In this document: positions 34,927 through 46,716 of the stretch, piece after piece | Layout of the letters: every line of letters starts with the position of its first letter | Numbering within the stretch: the first letter of the stretch is position 1 | Assembly (NCBI GenBank): GCA_030323885.1 | Contig: CM059187.1 | Location: forward strand, 138,976,415-139,040,414 | DNA length: 64,000 nucleotides | Reading direction: 5' to 3' | DNA from: Branchipolynoe longqiensis | Taxonomy: Eukaryota; Annelida; Polychaeta; Phyllodocida; Polynoidae | Made by a program: the position numbers and the translations under genes | The notes under the pieces: generated by a model | Databases searched by the model: none | Seen by the model: only the letters and a program-made list of their open reading frames with translations | What the model was told of the DNA's origin: nothing

Positions 34927-35472
34927 TTGGAATTAGATCCACCCAGTAAAGTAATCAACTTTACGTGACCAATTTATTTCCTAAGAAATCTGTTTACATA
35001 AATGTCAGACTCCTAATCTGAAGGTTGGTGGTTCGATTCCCTGTGCCCCCCCCCCCCAACCTCTGCCAATTTGGATTTCCACCGCTGTGTATAACTTACA
35101 GCATCATCAAAGGCCAGTTGCTCTCATACCATGTCTATATGGTGTGGGAGGTTAAAAATCCCTTGGGTCGGTAAAGGTGTAGGTTCGGGCTTTCTATCAA
35201 CAAACTGTCTAATGGTGAAAAGAAGTCCATTCAGACTTATCCATGAGAGGCAGTATAAATCTTCAAGACCCAAACAATTTATGTGATTAATACTCGTCGA
35301 TACTCAACAACTGCACAAATCCATGAACAACGGGCATTAGACAAGTCTAAAATATTAGGCTCTTTGCTCAGATCGCTATCCGTGTTTTACCGCCTCTGGA
35401 ACTGATAGATTGCATGCAATTGCTCAATTATCAGAGTCAACATGAACCCCCACTGTGACCTCATTAAAGGAC
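34927..35472. mobile_element. Possible further tRNA-derived SINE
   Basis: 35003-35045 (GACTCCTAATCTGAAGG and GTGGTTCGATTCCC) looks like the 3' half of a tRNA and is followed by a C run and a body with no match elsewhere in the window. Confidence 0.4.
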
Positions 35473-35479
35473 GCCCATG

Positions 35480-35538
35480 GTTGGTTGTTGGAGTTCTGCG
35501 TCCTGGCAACATCTAAGGTCATATCAGGACGGCTGGAT
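35480..35538 (-). mobile_element. SINE S1 tail-only insertion, 59 bp, 7-bp TSD
   Basis: From GTTGGTTGTTGGAG to CATATCAGGACGGCTGGAT, flanked by GCCCATG at 35473-35479 and 35539-35545. Confidence 0.82.
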
Positions 35539-35552
35539 GCCCATGCGTGCAG

Positions 35553-35898
35553 TTGGTTGGTTGGTTGGTTGGTTGTTGGAGTTTTGCGTCCTGGCAACAT
35601 CTAAGGTCATATCAGGACAAGTACTGACCTGTGACAGTGCACACTTATGGCAACTTTATAGTGCTGCCCCACTGAGAGACCAGGCCACCAGCACCATGAC
35701 ATTATATCCCACTCAGTCACATTATCCTGACACTGAGCAAACCAGTCTTTGCCCTATCCTAATAATGCCTGGTGCCTCGTGAGGAAACAACGAGTATCAA
35801 TTTTTAAGTCATTGGTTTGACTCTACCAGGGTTCAAATCCCACGATCTACCAAAATGGGAGATGGATGCTCAACTCATTCGGCCATCCCGTCTGGTCC
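35553..35898 (-). mobile_element. SINE S1, H1
   Basis: GTTGGTTGGTTGGTTGG tail, complete to CATCCCGTCTGG; only 15 bp from the tail-only copy. Confidence 0.85.
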
Positions 35899-36113
35899 TC
35901 ACAACTATTGCTTCGTGCTTGGTGCCCGCCACACATCGGCTACTGGCAGTCACAACATCCCCAAATCGGCCAAACAGAATCGGCTATTAGGGGTCAGATG
36001 AACCCGAACATCGGCTATTGCGAATCATGTGAGCCCAGAAATCAATAAGGCACGACCCATCTACCTGGCTCATAAGGTATTGCATGTCCCGCAGAACCAC
36101 ACCATGCTAATTT

Positions 36114-36428
36114 AGATCGTTGGATTCGAACCCATAAGTCGAACCCTGGTCGAGTCAAACCAATGACTTAGAAATTGATACTTGTTGCTTCCTAGCTTGG
36201 TGCTCGGCATCATTAGGAGAGGGCAAGGAATCGTTGGCTCAGTGTCAGGATAATGTGACTGAGTGGGAGACCAGGCCACCAGCACCATGACCTGATATCC
36301 CACCCAATCACATTATCCTGATGCTGAGCCATGGGATATCAATCAGGTCATGGTGCTGGCGGCCTGGTCTCCTATAGAGTGACTGTAGAATGTTGCCAGA
36401 ACGTGAAACTCCAAAAACCAACTAACTA
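36114..36428 (+). mobile_element. SINE S1, H1, with a fold-back in the body
   Basis: The body segment at 36267-36305 reappears in reverse complement at 36334-36373 (GGAGACCAGGCC...GGCCTGGTCTCC). Head and tail are otherwise normal. Confidence 0.82.
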
Positions 36429-36430
36429 AT

Positions 36431-36787
36431 GAGTCTCGGGCAGTGCGCAGCGGATTTGGACTGCCAGCCGCCCCCCCCCCCCCACACCCCCTCCCTACAA
36501 ATTACAATGTTACATCCTTGTCACCGAGGACATACCGGGGCCGTCTGACCGCGGTTGGCCGACCTTCGCCCGGGGGACACGCAGAAGGCGGGCGTTCAGT
36601 CAGAGCCCGGGACCCGTCAGTTTACCGGCCACTTTGCCCGCCGCCCGGATGTGACTAGTGGCGCCACCTGCTGCCAATCAGCGCCCCCCTGGCGGGAGGT
36701 TCCCCACCAACTCGCCGGACGAGCTGGCCGTGGTGAGCATACTGACAGCGGCGCGTTGGGCGGCATTCTGTTTCTGCGGGAAAATCT
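36431..36787. other. GC-rich, unassigned
   Basis: A C run at 36470-36483 and CpG-rich sequence to 36770. It could be a CpG island but no exon or core promoter is recognisable. Confidence 0.4.
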
Positions 36788-36791
36788 TATA

Positions 36792-37402
36792 GACCCCTTT
36801 CAATGTTTATAAACATTGTGTATGCGCGCAGCTTGGCTGCAGATCGAAGCACACTGCCATTGAGTTTGCCGGTATGCGCAGTGCAAAACGTTTATTTTAT
36901 TCAAAATTAATATAAATGCAGAACCCTAACCATATAAATTTAATATAATCTATGTGTTGAATATGTTTTCTATATGTGTACCACACGGTTTGTTTCTAGG
37001 GGGGTGTGGTTTTAGAGATATTTCACTTTTTCTGTATGAATATAATTCAAGATTGCTCACAAGATATTTCACCTTTTCTCTATGAAGATTGCTCACAGCC
37101 ATTGACAATGCATTGAGTTTGCCGGTACGCACAGTCTAAAACGTTTATTTTAATCAAAATTAATAGAAATGCAGAACCCTAACCTTATAAATTTAATATA
37201 ATCTATTCATTGAATATGTTTTCTATATATCTTCCAAGCAGTTTGTTTCTAAGTGGTCTGGTTTTAGAGATATTTCACCTTTTCTCTATGGAGATTGCTC
37301 ATAGCCATTCATTGAGTTTGCAGTGTGACAGTGTGTCGTCCTGTAGCCAAAAGGCGCGCGCACTGACCTAGGTACCTATGCTGACGTCACATGAAATAGG
37401 TC
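36792..37402. mobile_element. MITE with internal tandem duplication
   Basis: GACCCCTTTCA at the left and TGAAATAGGTC at the right, TATA on both borders. A block of about 250 bp starting CATTGAGTTTGCCGGTA is present twice (36859 and 37111), with a third partial start near 37308. Confidence 0.7.
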
Positions 37403-37471
37403 TATAAACCCAGGGCATATATCATAACAGTCCAATTGGCGCAGCCTATATTGGCGCAGCCTATATTGAAT

Positions 37472-37798
37472 GGACGCGGTGGTCGAATCGGTAGAGCGCA
37501 AGCCTCCCGTGTGGAAGGTCGGGAGTTCGGTTCCCGTCGAGTCAAACAAATGACTTATAAAATTGATACTTGTTGGTACTTAGCCTGGCACTCAGCATTA
37601 ATGGGATAGGGCAAGGACTGGTCGGCTCAGTGTCAGGATAATGTGACTGTGGGATATCAGGCCATGGTGCCGGCAGCCTGGTCTCGCAATGGGGCAACAC
37701 TATAAAGTCACCATGAGTGTGCACTGTCACAAGTCGGTACCCATCCTGATATGACCTTAGATGTTGCCAGGACGTAAAACAACAATAAACAAACAAAC
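37472..37798 (+). mobile_element. SINE S1, H2, plus strand
   Basis: ACGCGGTGGTCGAATCGG head (box A) through to CAGGACGTAAAACAAC and an AAACAAACAAAC tail. Confidence 0.87.
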
Positions 37799-38132
37799 AC
37801 AACCTATATTGAGGTAATTACCGAATGATAATCGACAATGTTCGCCAACAGTATTTTCTTTAGAAACATGCTGAAATTGTATATATATGTAAGGCATATG
37901 AAACGGTTGGATGAAATAATTCGCAGAAACTGTTTTTCTACTGGTTTGTAACGCAGGACAGGTGATTGTGAATTCAAGCTTCAAATAGGAGACGGGAAGG
38001 GAATTTTAAAAACAAGAACAGGTAATGAAGAAACAGTACACCAACCACATGAGTACCGATTACTATGAAAGAAGTGGCACCTCACCCCCACCCACAATAA
38101 AAAGCTGACGCCGAATCGTCAGTAACATGCTT
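37799..38132. other. Unassigned
   Basis: Nothing recognised. Confidence 0.4.
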
Positions 38133-38472
38133 ATTTGTTTGGGTTTTACGTCCTTGGAACATCTATGGTCATATCAGGACGGGTACCGACTTGTGACACA
38201 CACTTATGGTGACTTTTTAGTGCTGCCCCACTGGGAGACCAGGCCACCAGCACCATGACCTGATATCACACTCAATCACCTTATCCTGACACTGAGCCAA
38301 CCAGTCCTTGCCCTATCCTAATAATGGCGAGCACCAGGTTAGGAAGCGACAAGTATCAATTTTTAAGTTATTGGTTTGACTCGACGAGGGTTCGAACCCG
38401 TGGGTTCGAATCCCACGATCTACCAAATCAGGAGATGGACGCTCAACTCATTCGGGCTATCCCGTCTGGTTT
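38133..38472 (-). mobile_element. SINE S1, H1
   Basis: Complete; box B is duplicated (GGGTTCGAACCCGTGGG followed by GTTCGAATCCCACG), as in the 19098 copy. Confidence 0.85.
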
Positions 38473-38639
38473 CGCCAGTAACATGCTTATCTTGATGTGG
38501 TGTGGACATTCGCCACGACACCGGAATGTACCGACTATATTTGTTTTATGTCACGTGGACTGCTGGAAAATAGAAGTAGGGAACAAAATTGTTGTTTCTT
38601 ATCAAGTGGATGGGAGAGGAGAGGCGAAGGACGCCACGC

Positions 38640-39282
38640 TGCCATTGAGGTGGGAATAGGGGAATGGAGAAGTGTGGAGGGAATGGGAGAGGGGGTGGGC
38701 GAGAGGGCGAGAGGGGAGAGGGAAGAGGGGAGAGGGAAAGGGGAGGGGAAGAGGAAAGGACGAGAGGGAAGGAGGAAGGGAGAGGAGAAGATGGGTAGGG
38801 AGTGGGGGACGAGGGACAGGGGGAAGGGGCGCGGCGCAGGAGGCATGAGATGGGAAGAGGAAGAAGGAAGGGGGAGGAGAGGGAGGAAAAGAAGGAAGAG
38901 GAGGAAGAGGGGATAATGGTGGTGATGATGATGATGATGATAATTATGAGACGGATGAGTAGGAGAAGAAGGAAGAAGAGGATGTGGGAGGAAGGAGAAG
39001 GAAGATGAGTGTGAGGAGGAGGAGGAGGAAGAGGAAGAGGAATAGGAAGAGGAAGAGGAGGAGGAGGAGGAGGAGGGGGGGGAGGGGAGGAGGAGGAGGA
39101 GGAGGAGGGGGGGGAAGAGGAGGAGGAAGAGGAAGAGGAAGAGGAGGAGAGGAAGAGAAGAGGAGGAAGAGGAAGAGGAGGAAGAGGAGGAAGAGGAGGA
39201 AGAGGAAGAGGAGGGAAGAGGAGAGGAGAGGAAGAGGAAGAGGAAGTGGAAGAGGAGCGGAAGAGGAGAGGAAGAGGAAGAG

Positions 39283-39325
<43 letters not shown>

Positions 39326-39596
39326 GAGAGGAGGAAGAGGAAGAGGAGAGGAGGAGGAGGAGGAGGAGGAGAAGGAGGAGGAGGAGGAGGAGGAGGAGGA
39401 GGAGGAGGAGGAGGAGGAGGAGGAGGAGGAGGGAGGAGGAGGAGGAGGAGGAGGAGGAGGAGGAGGAGGAGAGGAGGAGGAGGAGGAGGAGGAGGAGGAG
39501 GAGGAGGAGGAGGAGGAGGAGGAGGAGGAGGAGGAGGAGGAGAGGAGGAGGAGGAGGAGGAGGAGGAGGAGGAGGAGGAGGAGGAGGAGGCGGTGG
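38640..39596. repeat. Polypurine tract, (GGA)n and (GAAGAG)n
   Basis: Nearly all purine on the plus strand, purest at 39020-39590. A GATGAT patch at 38925-38965 interrupts it. The long ORFs in all frames are low-complexity translations. Confidence 0.97.
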
Positions 39597-39905
39597 AGTT
39601 GAATGAAGCGGGAGGTTTGTACGACTGAGATAGGTGTGTAAGGCGCGGATTGGGGAGGACAGGTCAGTGGGTGTCGATGCGGGCACTCGGCCGTCTCGAT
39701 CAATAGAGCCCGGACAGGGTGAGTGTGATACGAGGCAGCGCGGGGCCCCCGTACTAACCACTCTCCCACCGCCATTACTTCCAACACGGGTGTACATTAA
39801 AAGGGCTCATACCCAGGAGCGGCTCACTGCCGGGCGGCGGGCGGCGGGCGGCACCACGCACCCAGAGGCTGCAGACACAGGACGAAGACACGGCAGTAGG
39901 CGAAG
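39597..39905. other. Unassigned
   Basis: Nothing recognised. Confidence 0.4.
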
Positions 39906-40100
39906 CAGTCTGTCGGTTGGTTGGGTTTGGTTTGGTTTGGTTTGTTGGTTGGTATGTTGGTTGGTTTGGTTGGTTTGGTTGGTTTGGTTGGTTGGTTGGT
40001 TTGGTTGTTTGGTTGTTTTGGTTGGTTAGTCAGTCGGTCGGTCGGTCGGTCGGTCGGTCGGTCGGTCGGTTGGTTGATTGGTTGGTTGGTTGTTCTGCGT
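39906..40100. repeat. GGTTTGGTT / GGTC / GGTT microsatellite
   Basis: TTGG-rich run with eight GGTC units at 40033-40068. It runs straight into an S1 tail, whose own (GGTT)n is the likely seed. Confidence 0.9.
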
Positions 40101-40393
40101 TGGTTGACTGGTTGGTTTGTTGGAGTTTTACATCCTGGCAACATCTAAGGTCATATCAGGACGGGAACCGACTTGTGACAATGTGCACTCATAGTGACTG
40201 CATAGTGCTGCCCTACTAGGAGTCCAGGCAACCAGCACAATGACCTGATATCCTACTCAGTTACATTAACCTAACACTGTGCTAACCAGTTTTTGTCCTA
40301 TCCTATAAATGCCGAGCGCCAGGCTAGGTAGCGACAAGTATAAAACAGGAGACTGACCCTCAATTGATTCGGGAACTTCCCGTCTGGTCTGGT
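40101..40393 (-). mobile_element. SINE S1, H1, internal deletion
   Basis: Tail and body normal, but GACAAGTATAAAACAGGAG skips the box-B part of the head. Confidence 0.8.
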
Positions 40394-41187
40394 CTGGTTG
40401 GTTGGTCCCTGTCCCACTAATGATATCAAACATCATTGTTATAACTAATATAAGACAGTATTTGTACTTGCTTGCTTGTGGGGTTGTTCGTAACCATACA
40501 ACGTTTACCGGCTGCAGAACTGCAGCAATATAGAAAGGCACCGATAAATCGGTCCGATCTTTGGTTGAAGATTAATCTTCAGTAGGGACGGTTGTAGAAG
40601 CTGGGGACATCTTTACAACATTCAAAACGGCGAAGCGTTGGGACGGCCCCGAATCCCTCCGGTCTGGCGGTAGCAGAGCACTCGTATCCAGTTGACAGCA
40701 GCAAGGGTTTAGGAGGAAGGCACGGGCAAAGGGGGGTACAGCGGTTCCAGCAACGAGAACAAAGCGAGAGAAACGATAAGGTACAAGGCCCCACCTAAGC
40801 ACACTACTCACCCGGTCAGGGGGAGAAGTATGCCTGGGAGAAAGAAAAAAGGGTAGAGTCTAGGAAAGAGAAATGAGAGTTGAGTCAAAGGACTGGGTCT
40901 ATTTGCTCTATGCTGACCATCCAGCGAGCCAAAGACACGGACAGAGTAAGAGTAGAAAGTGAAATGCTGGCGGGCTCCCACTCCTAGAACTCTTTTCAGA
41001 CATATCAAGGAGGAGCAAGGCCAGCGGAGAGGAGATAGAGAGAGGTGTGGACGAAGTGCGGTCCGGATAGCAAGTCAGTATTTGTATGATACATTGTCAT
41101 TGAAATACGTGGTACACACTGGTGGATTTCTGCCCTGTTTTAGCCAACGCAATCATGATGTGCTTGTTGTAATGTTGTTTGCCTACA
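40394..41187. other. Unassigned
   Basis: Moderately GC-rich. A minus-strand ORF of 79 codons (40572-40811) has no family I recognise. No repeat seen. Confidence 0.4.
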
Positions 41188-41370
41188 AAAAGCTTGTTTC
41201 ATTTAATCATGCCTCTAGAGCACATTGATTTTCATCATCGGCTATTGTACGTCAAACATATGGTCATTCTGACATATTTCTTTGAGGAAACCCGCTGCCG
41301 CCACATAGGCTACTCTTTCCGATAAGCAGCAAGGGTTCGTTTTTATTTTATATGCACTTCCCCACTGTTT
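41188..41370 (-). mobile_element. SINE S2 fragment (tail half)
   Basis: Tail side CTCTAGAGCACATTGATT to GCAAGGG...TATATGCAC; head absent. Confidence 0.78.
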
Positions 41371-41547
41371 GCCTACAGTGCTTTGCTTCACTGGGGTGTC
41401 CAAACCGAGACTGAGTTGTGCATCCATCACTCAGAACCCTGAGGGCGTGCTATAAACAAGCACAGAACACGGGATTCATTACAGTGCTGAGTGCTGAGTA
41501 ATGTGGGGTATCGCTCACTAACACCTTACCAGACTGACGGCTTTACA

Positions 41548-42007
41548 TTAAAGCTGCATAGTCCGATGAAAGCACCACATTTTTCAAAACCAAAACAATG
41601 ATCTAGATTTGATTCTACATATCTAGCTTAGATACTGATGCACTTATTAAAAATTTGTTGCCAAATAGAAGGGGACACTGAGTAAATCTAATAGAACGTG
41701 TTACTGCTGAAGCCTGAATTGATTCGACATATCCAACTTAGATACTGATGCACTTATTAAACATTTTGTTGCCAGATAGAAGGGAATACTCGGTCAATCT
41801 AATAGAACTTGTTACTGCTGAAGCCTACGGTGTCAGAATTTTGGCGTGCTGGCCAAAACTAATTTTGCATGTTCGCATTTCAAATATCAGATATTTTAAA
41901 TCAAAGTTTCCTTTAAACTAAAGGAAGATAGATTATAACAATCGATTCAATATATTTATCTCAGGAAAGTGACAGAAACTCAAAATCATCGGACTACGCA
42001 ACTTTAA
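41548..42007. mobile_element. TTAA element with internal duplication
   Basis: TTAAAGCTGCATAGTCCGAT to CATCGGACTACGCAAC and TTTAA. A block of about 110 bp with CTTAGATACTGATGCAC and TGCTGAAGCCT is present twice in tandem. Confidence 0.85.
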
Positions 42008-42179
42008 AGTGGTATGGCCTTTTGTAGCCTGGAAGCGAATGTGGGCATGTAAGTGGATAAGTGCAGGGAGCCACTTACCGTCCCTCCCTCCAACAGCCGA
42101 GAGGGTCTCCCCTCAACAAAAGCAGCAAGCAATCCCTCAGCAGTAAACAATGCAATACGTTGAAAGGAAATGGTGCATG

Positions 42180-42385
42180 CAGTCCTCGCCAGCGGTGTAC
42201 TGAATGGCGCACAAGGAGCATGCGCAGTCCTCGCCAAGGGCTCCTTGTACAGAATGGCCCACAATGCGCATGCGCAGTTCTTGCCAAGGGCTCCCTGTAC
42301 AGAACGGCGCACAACGAGCATGTGGAGTCCTTGGCTAGGGCTCCCTGTACAGAATGGCGCACAACGAGCATGCGCAGTTGAGAAC
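42180..42385. repeat. 50-bp minisatellite (GTACAGAATGGCGCACAACG)
   Basis: Four units with GCATGCGCAGT and CAAGGGCTCCCT; period 50 bp. Confidence 0.9.
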
Positions 42386-42460
42386 AAGCAGGAGGCACAA
42401 CACCCAGTTACATTTCGGCATCATCACCAGACATTACGAGAGGGGGGGGGATGTTTGGTG

Positions 42461-42765
42461 GGTTGTTGGAGTTTTACATCCTGGCAACATCTAAGGTCAT
42501 ATCAGGACAGATACAGACTTGTGACAGTGCGCATTCATTGTGACTTTATAGTGCTGCCCCACTGGAAGATCAGACCACCAGCACCATTTTCAGATTATCC
42601 TGACAGTGAGCCAACCAGTCCTTGCCCAATCCTCATAATGCAGAGTGCCTGGCTAGGAAGTGACAATTATACATTTTTAAGCCATCAGTTTTACTCGACC
42701 AGGGTTCGAATCCCACGATCTACCAGAAGGGAAGACGGACGCTCAACTCATTCGGCCATCACATA
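42461..42765 (-). mobile_element. SINE S1, H1
   Basis: A small deletion removes part of the CCATGACCTGATATCCCA block; otherwise complete. Confidence 0.83.
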
Positions 42766-43128
42766 ATTCAATGCAGAAAGTTCTGCCTGGTGGCGGGATA
42801 TATGTAATGGCAGTCATTACGCGATCGGAAATTAGCGCCTTAGGCCCACATGGAGCAAACTTAAGGCGAGGTGTTGCTAAACAGGGTGTATCTAGGCGGG
42901 CACCAACACGAACCACTCCCCACTTAATAAAGGTCACCTTACACGTATCTGACTGGTGGGACAAAAGTCGTATTAGAATTTAGAAGGCAATCTGTTCTGT
43001 ATTCCATTGCATTTTGAACTTAAATGGTAATGTTTAACAGTGTACTGGTAGTATATCTGCAGCAAAAAGTATCCATTTCCCCAAATCTAGTTAAGCCGAA
43101 TAAAATGCGAAAATAAATCTATCAGTAG
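42766..43128. other. Unassigned
   Basis: Nothing recognised. Confidence 0.4.
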
Positions 43129-43426
43129 CAGACCTGTGCACCCAGATCACAGCTTTCAGTATTGGCAAAACTATTTTCAATATTCTTGAATGACTTTCAC
43201 TTTTCAGTAACATTATTACAGTGAAAAATAAACGATTGCATAATAATCACAAACAAACTTGAGACCAGATGAAAAATGCCATGATAGATGTATTATACAT
43301 ATGTATTTATTATAATTTACACATATATGTTGGCGATTCGGTAACAAAACAAACAACTCTGTATTTCCGTATTCAGTGTTCTATTACGTTACAAATACGG
43401 AAGAATACGGAAGGCACACAGGTCTG
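43129..43426. mobile_element. M-gamma element, 6-bp TSD
   Basis: CAGACCTGTGCACC at the left, GGCACACAGGTCTG at the right, flanked exactly by CAGTAG (43123-43128, 43427-43432). 298 bp, non-coding; single copy in the window. Confidence 0.72.
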
Positions 43427-43432
43427 CAGTAG

Positions 43433-43865
43433 GGCATTGAACTTCACATAAATACCTACAAGATCTGGTAGCCTGGTCCCCTGGTCTTTAAAAAAAACCT
43501 AATTAAATTGTTAAAAAATCTGTTATAAAAAACTGATTTCACAATAATATCAAAATATATATACCATTAAAAGCTCTCAAAATATATTATTGTTACTATT
43601 GGAATTCTTCAGCATTGCAGACTATGGAGTAGCGCATGTACATTTGGTTGAGCAACATCCTCTTGTGTGGATGTAGAGACCAATCGTCGATTGCGACAAA
43701 TATACATCGTGTAAGTCTGGTTTAACTTGGTTGAGGATCGCTCCCGCGACCTGCCGCGTGGGAAGCGGGTGCTATAAACACACAGCCATTGTGGCTGAAC
43801 ATGAGACTATGTCATAGTGTGTGCGTGCATATATATATACACATATAAATTACTCATTATCCTAT
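43433..43865. other. Unassigned
   Basis: A short TA run at 43828; nothing else seen. Confidence 0.4.
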
Positions 43866-44205
43866 CGCGACGTACACCGCTCTCACCTTGGTAGAGCAAG
43901 GGCCTCGCGTGCGGGAGATTGGGAGTTAGGTTCCCAGTCGAGACAAACCAATGACTTATAAAACTGACATTTGTCACTTCCTAGCCTGGCGCTCGACATT
44001 AATAAGATAGGGCAAGGACTGGTTAGCTCAATGTCAGGATAATGTGACTGAGTGGGATATTGGGTCACAGTACTGGCAACTGGATTTCCTAGTTGGACAG
44101 CACTATAAAGTTGCCATGAGTGCACACTGTCACAAGACGGTACCTGTCCTGATATGACCTTAGATGTTGCCAGGACGTAAAACTCCAATAACCAACCAAC
44201 CAATG
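43866..44205 (+). mobile_element. SINE S1, H2, plus strand
   Basis: Head begins imperfectly at CGCTCTCACCTTGGTAGAG; body and CCAACCAACCAA tail complete. Confidence 0.83.
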
Positions 44206-44482
44206 TCCCACACTGCCTCGGGCATACAGTGCACTGCAGGTGGGGAGCCCAGGTAGACTGGGATCTAACTACAGGTGAGAAACTCAGGTACACTGAGATC
44301 CAACTTCACAACCTCCGTCCGTGCTCAGCGTGATTCGACCAGACATATGAGAAAGGGTGTGTGTGTAAACCTTACCTCACATAGGATGTAGCGGGTTACC
44401 GGCCCGCCAACATGACAGGCTAGATGGAACCCACTACACACTGCGTCTAACCAACTAGTCATCACCACCTGCCTCCAATGAG

Positions 44483-44761
44483 CAGGGGCCGTACACATGT
44501 GAAGATATTGAATTCAAGGCTGATTCAAGGCTGTTTTTGATGGGAATTCAAGACTATGTTCATTTGAATTTCAAAGGGGGAACCCAATGGCGAATGGCGA
44601 TTTTGGACTAATTTAGATCAGTGGGGACAGTTTTGTGGATATCAAAGCTTTTCAAGACTAATCACCCAAAATAAGTTAATTTCAAAGCTTTTCAAGGCCA
44701 TGGAATGGAGCAAACAAAGTTCAAGACTTTTCAAGACTTTCCATGCCCCGTACTGACCCTG
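44483..44761. mobile_element. M-alpha element, uninterrupted
   Basis: CAGGGGCCGTACACATGTGA to CCCCGTACTGACCCTG; AATGAG on both flanks exactly. Confidence 0.87.
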
Positions 44762-44980
44762 AATGAGGCTCCTACCCAATCCCAGTAAATCCTATCATGG
44801 AAATTTGTTTACTATTAGTCTAATACTTTACATACATACTCTCGTTGATGTGGCACTAGGCGCTGAGAACCATCAAAATGCATCAGAATTATCACATCAT
44901 ATTGACAGTTACGCCAGCATTATGTTGTCCGAAGCTGCTCCGCACCATGCAGTGGCTAGAACTGATACTTAATCAGCATC

Positions 44981-45336
44981 TTAAAGCTGCATAGTCCGAT
45001 GAAATATCAAATTTTCAAAACCAAACCAATTATCTAGATTTGATTTTACATATCTAACTTAGTTACTGATGCACTTATTAAGAATTTGTTTCTGCGTAGA
45101 AGGCAATACTGAATCAATTTAACAGAACCTGTTACTGCAGAAGTCTATGGTGTCAGAGTTTTGGCAAGCTTGCCAAAACTAATTTTCCATGTTTGCACTC
45201 AAAATATCTCAAAAGTTTAGCATTTAAGATAAAAGTAACTTTGAACTAATGTAAAGTAGATACTAGTGATCGATCTAATATATTTATCTCAGAAAAAAAT
45301 ACAGAAATTTAAAACCATCGGATTATGCAACTTTAA
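44981..45336. mobile_element. TTAA element, 356 bp
   Basis: TTAAAGCTGCATAGTCCGAT to CATCGGATTATGCAAC and TTTAA; a clean, uninterrupted copy. Confidence 0.88.
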
Positions 45337-46009
45337 CTATGTATAAAAATATAAGCGAAAACAAAAACAAAATGGAAAAGGAAATCAATCCATCAGGATT
45401 ATGACCACTACTGCACAGCGGCGAAAACAAGTACATGCACTTAACCGTTATGAGCAGAATAAATAAACGATCACAAAATGTGTTTAATTTTTTAACCTTC
45501 TGGATTAAACCCTATTCCAATGGAATGCCTAACAAGTGTCGATAACACAGTTATCTACGGCTTTATGCATTCCATCAATGCCTTACGGGAAAACCCAATT
45601 CGACAAAACTGATATCAGACTGGTCAGTCCAATATCTCCGTCTGGTAATTTCCTACAGATGGTTATTTGTTATAAAACTGCAGCTTCTACTTATTAAAAT
45701 AACTATTGCTTGAAAGCTAAAGTCATACGTTAGAGTCAGTTATCGGGCAATAGTTGCTCAACACGAGCTGTTCAGTGAGGCAGACATTGCACACCGTGTT
45801 GTACATAGTCTGCCCAATACCAGCGCTGTGCCGCCCTGTGGCTGATGTCCAGTCTATGCAGTGTAAAATCAATGACTGCCCCACGGCGGATCCCTCCACC
45901 CCCATACAACCCGGATGTTGGGTAGTGGTCCCAGCACACTGCCACCCGTCTCTGCCCCCCCCCCCCCCCCCGCGCAGGGCCGCACTCAGGCCTGGTCGGG
46001 CACACCGTG
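45337..46009. other. Unassigned
   Basis: A C run at 45957-45971; no family or gene seen. Confidence 0.4.
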
Positions 46010-46349
46010 GGTTATTTGGTTCGTTATTTAGAATTTTACGTCCTGGCAACATCTAAGGTCATATCAGGACGGGTACCGACTTGTGACAGTGCGTGCACAT
46101 GACAACTTTATAGTGCTGCCCCACTGGGAGACCAGGCTGCCAGCACCATGACCTGGTATCCCACTCAGTCACATTATCCTGACCATGAGCCAACCAGTCC
46201 CTGCCCTATCCTAACAATGACGAGAGCCTGGCTAGGAAGCGACAAGTATACGTTTTTATGTCCTTGGTTTGACTCGACCAGGGTTCGAATCCCACGATCT
46301 ACCAAAGCGGGAGACGGACACTCAACTCATTCGGTCATCTCGTCTGGTC
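46010..46349 (-). mobile_element. SINE S1, H1
   Basis: Complete from TTTAGAATTTTACGTCC to CATCTCGTCTGG. Confidence 0.85.
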
Positions 46350-46710
46350 GGCACGCAGTGGGTGAAAATGGCCACAAGGCGACGGGTCGACTGACCAATA
46401 ACCAGCGCCTACCCAGCCTACTTGACACGCTCTATGATCCTGCAGTTCCCAGCAACACGGTGGGTTCACGACTGTCCAGTAGGATTTTATTGTAAAAGGG
46501 CCACAATATACCAAACATTATCATGTTCACCCCAATACTCAGTAGAATGTCCAATATTCAGACAGGGTGAGGCCTTAGGCCACCAATAAAACTAACTATT
46601 ATTGTCATGGTCACCACTTCACCAATGTAGAAGCCTTTTCCCACAATACGGTAACCATCATTGTCCTCTTCACCCCAGTAGTACACAGTACAATATGAAA
46701 GCGCCACTAA
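46350..46710. other. Unassigned
   Basis: Nothing recognised. Confidence 0.4.
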
Positions 46711-46716
46711 CCATTG

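Noticed and set aside
36431..36787. CpG-island promoter of RALBP1
   Set aside because: GC-rich, but I see no first exon, initiator or conserved N-terminal coding sequence next to it.
38535..39797. Minus-strand ORFs of 413-420 codons and plus-strand Glu/Gly/Arg ORFs
   Set aside because: They are translations of a polypurine tract; all frames are open because stops cannot form, and the composition is single-residue runs.
40572..40811. Possible host exon in a 79-codon ORF
   Set aside because: No recognisable motif, splice context or similarity; left unassigned.
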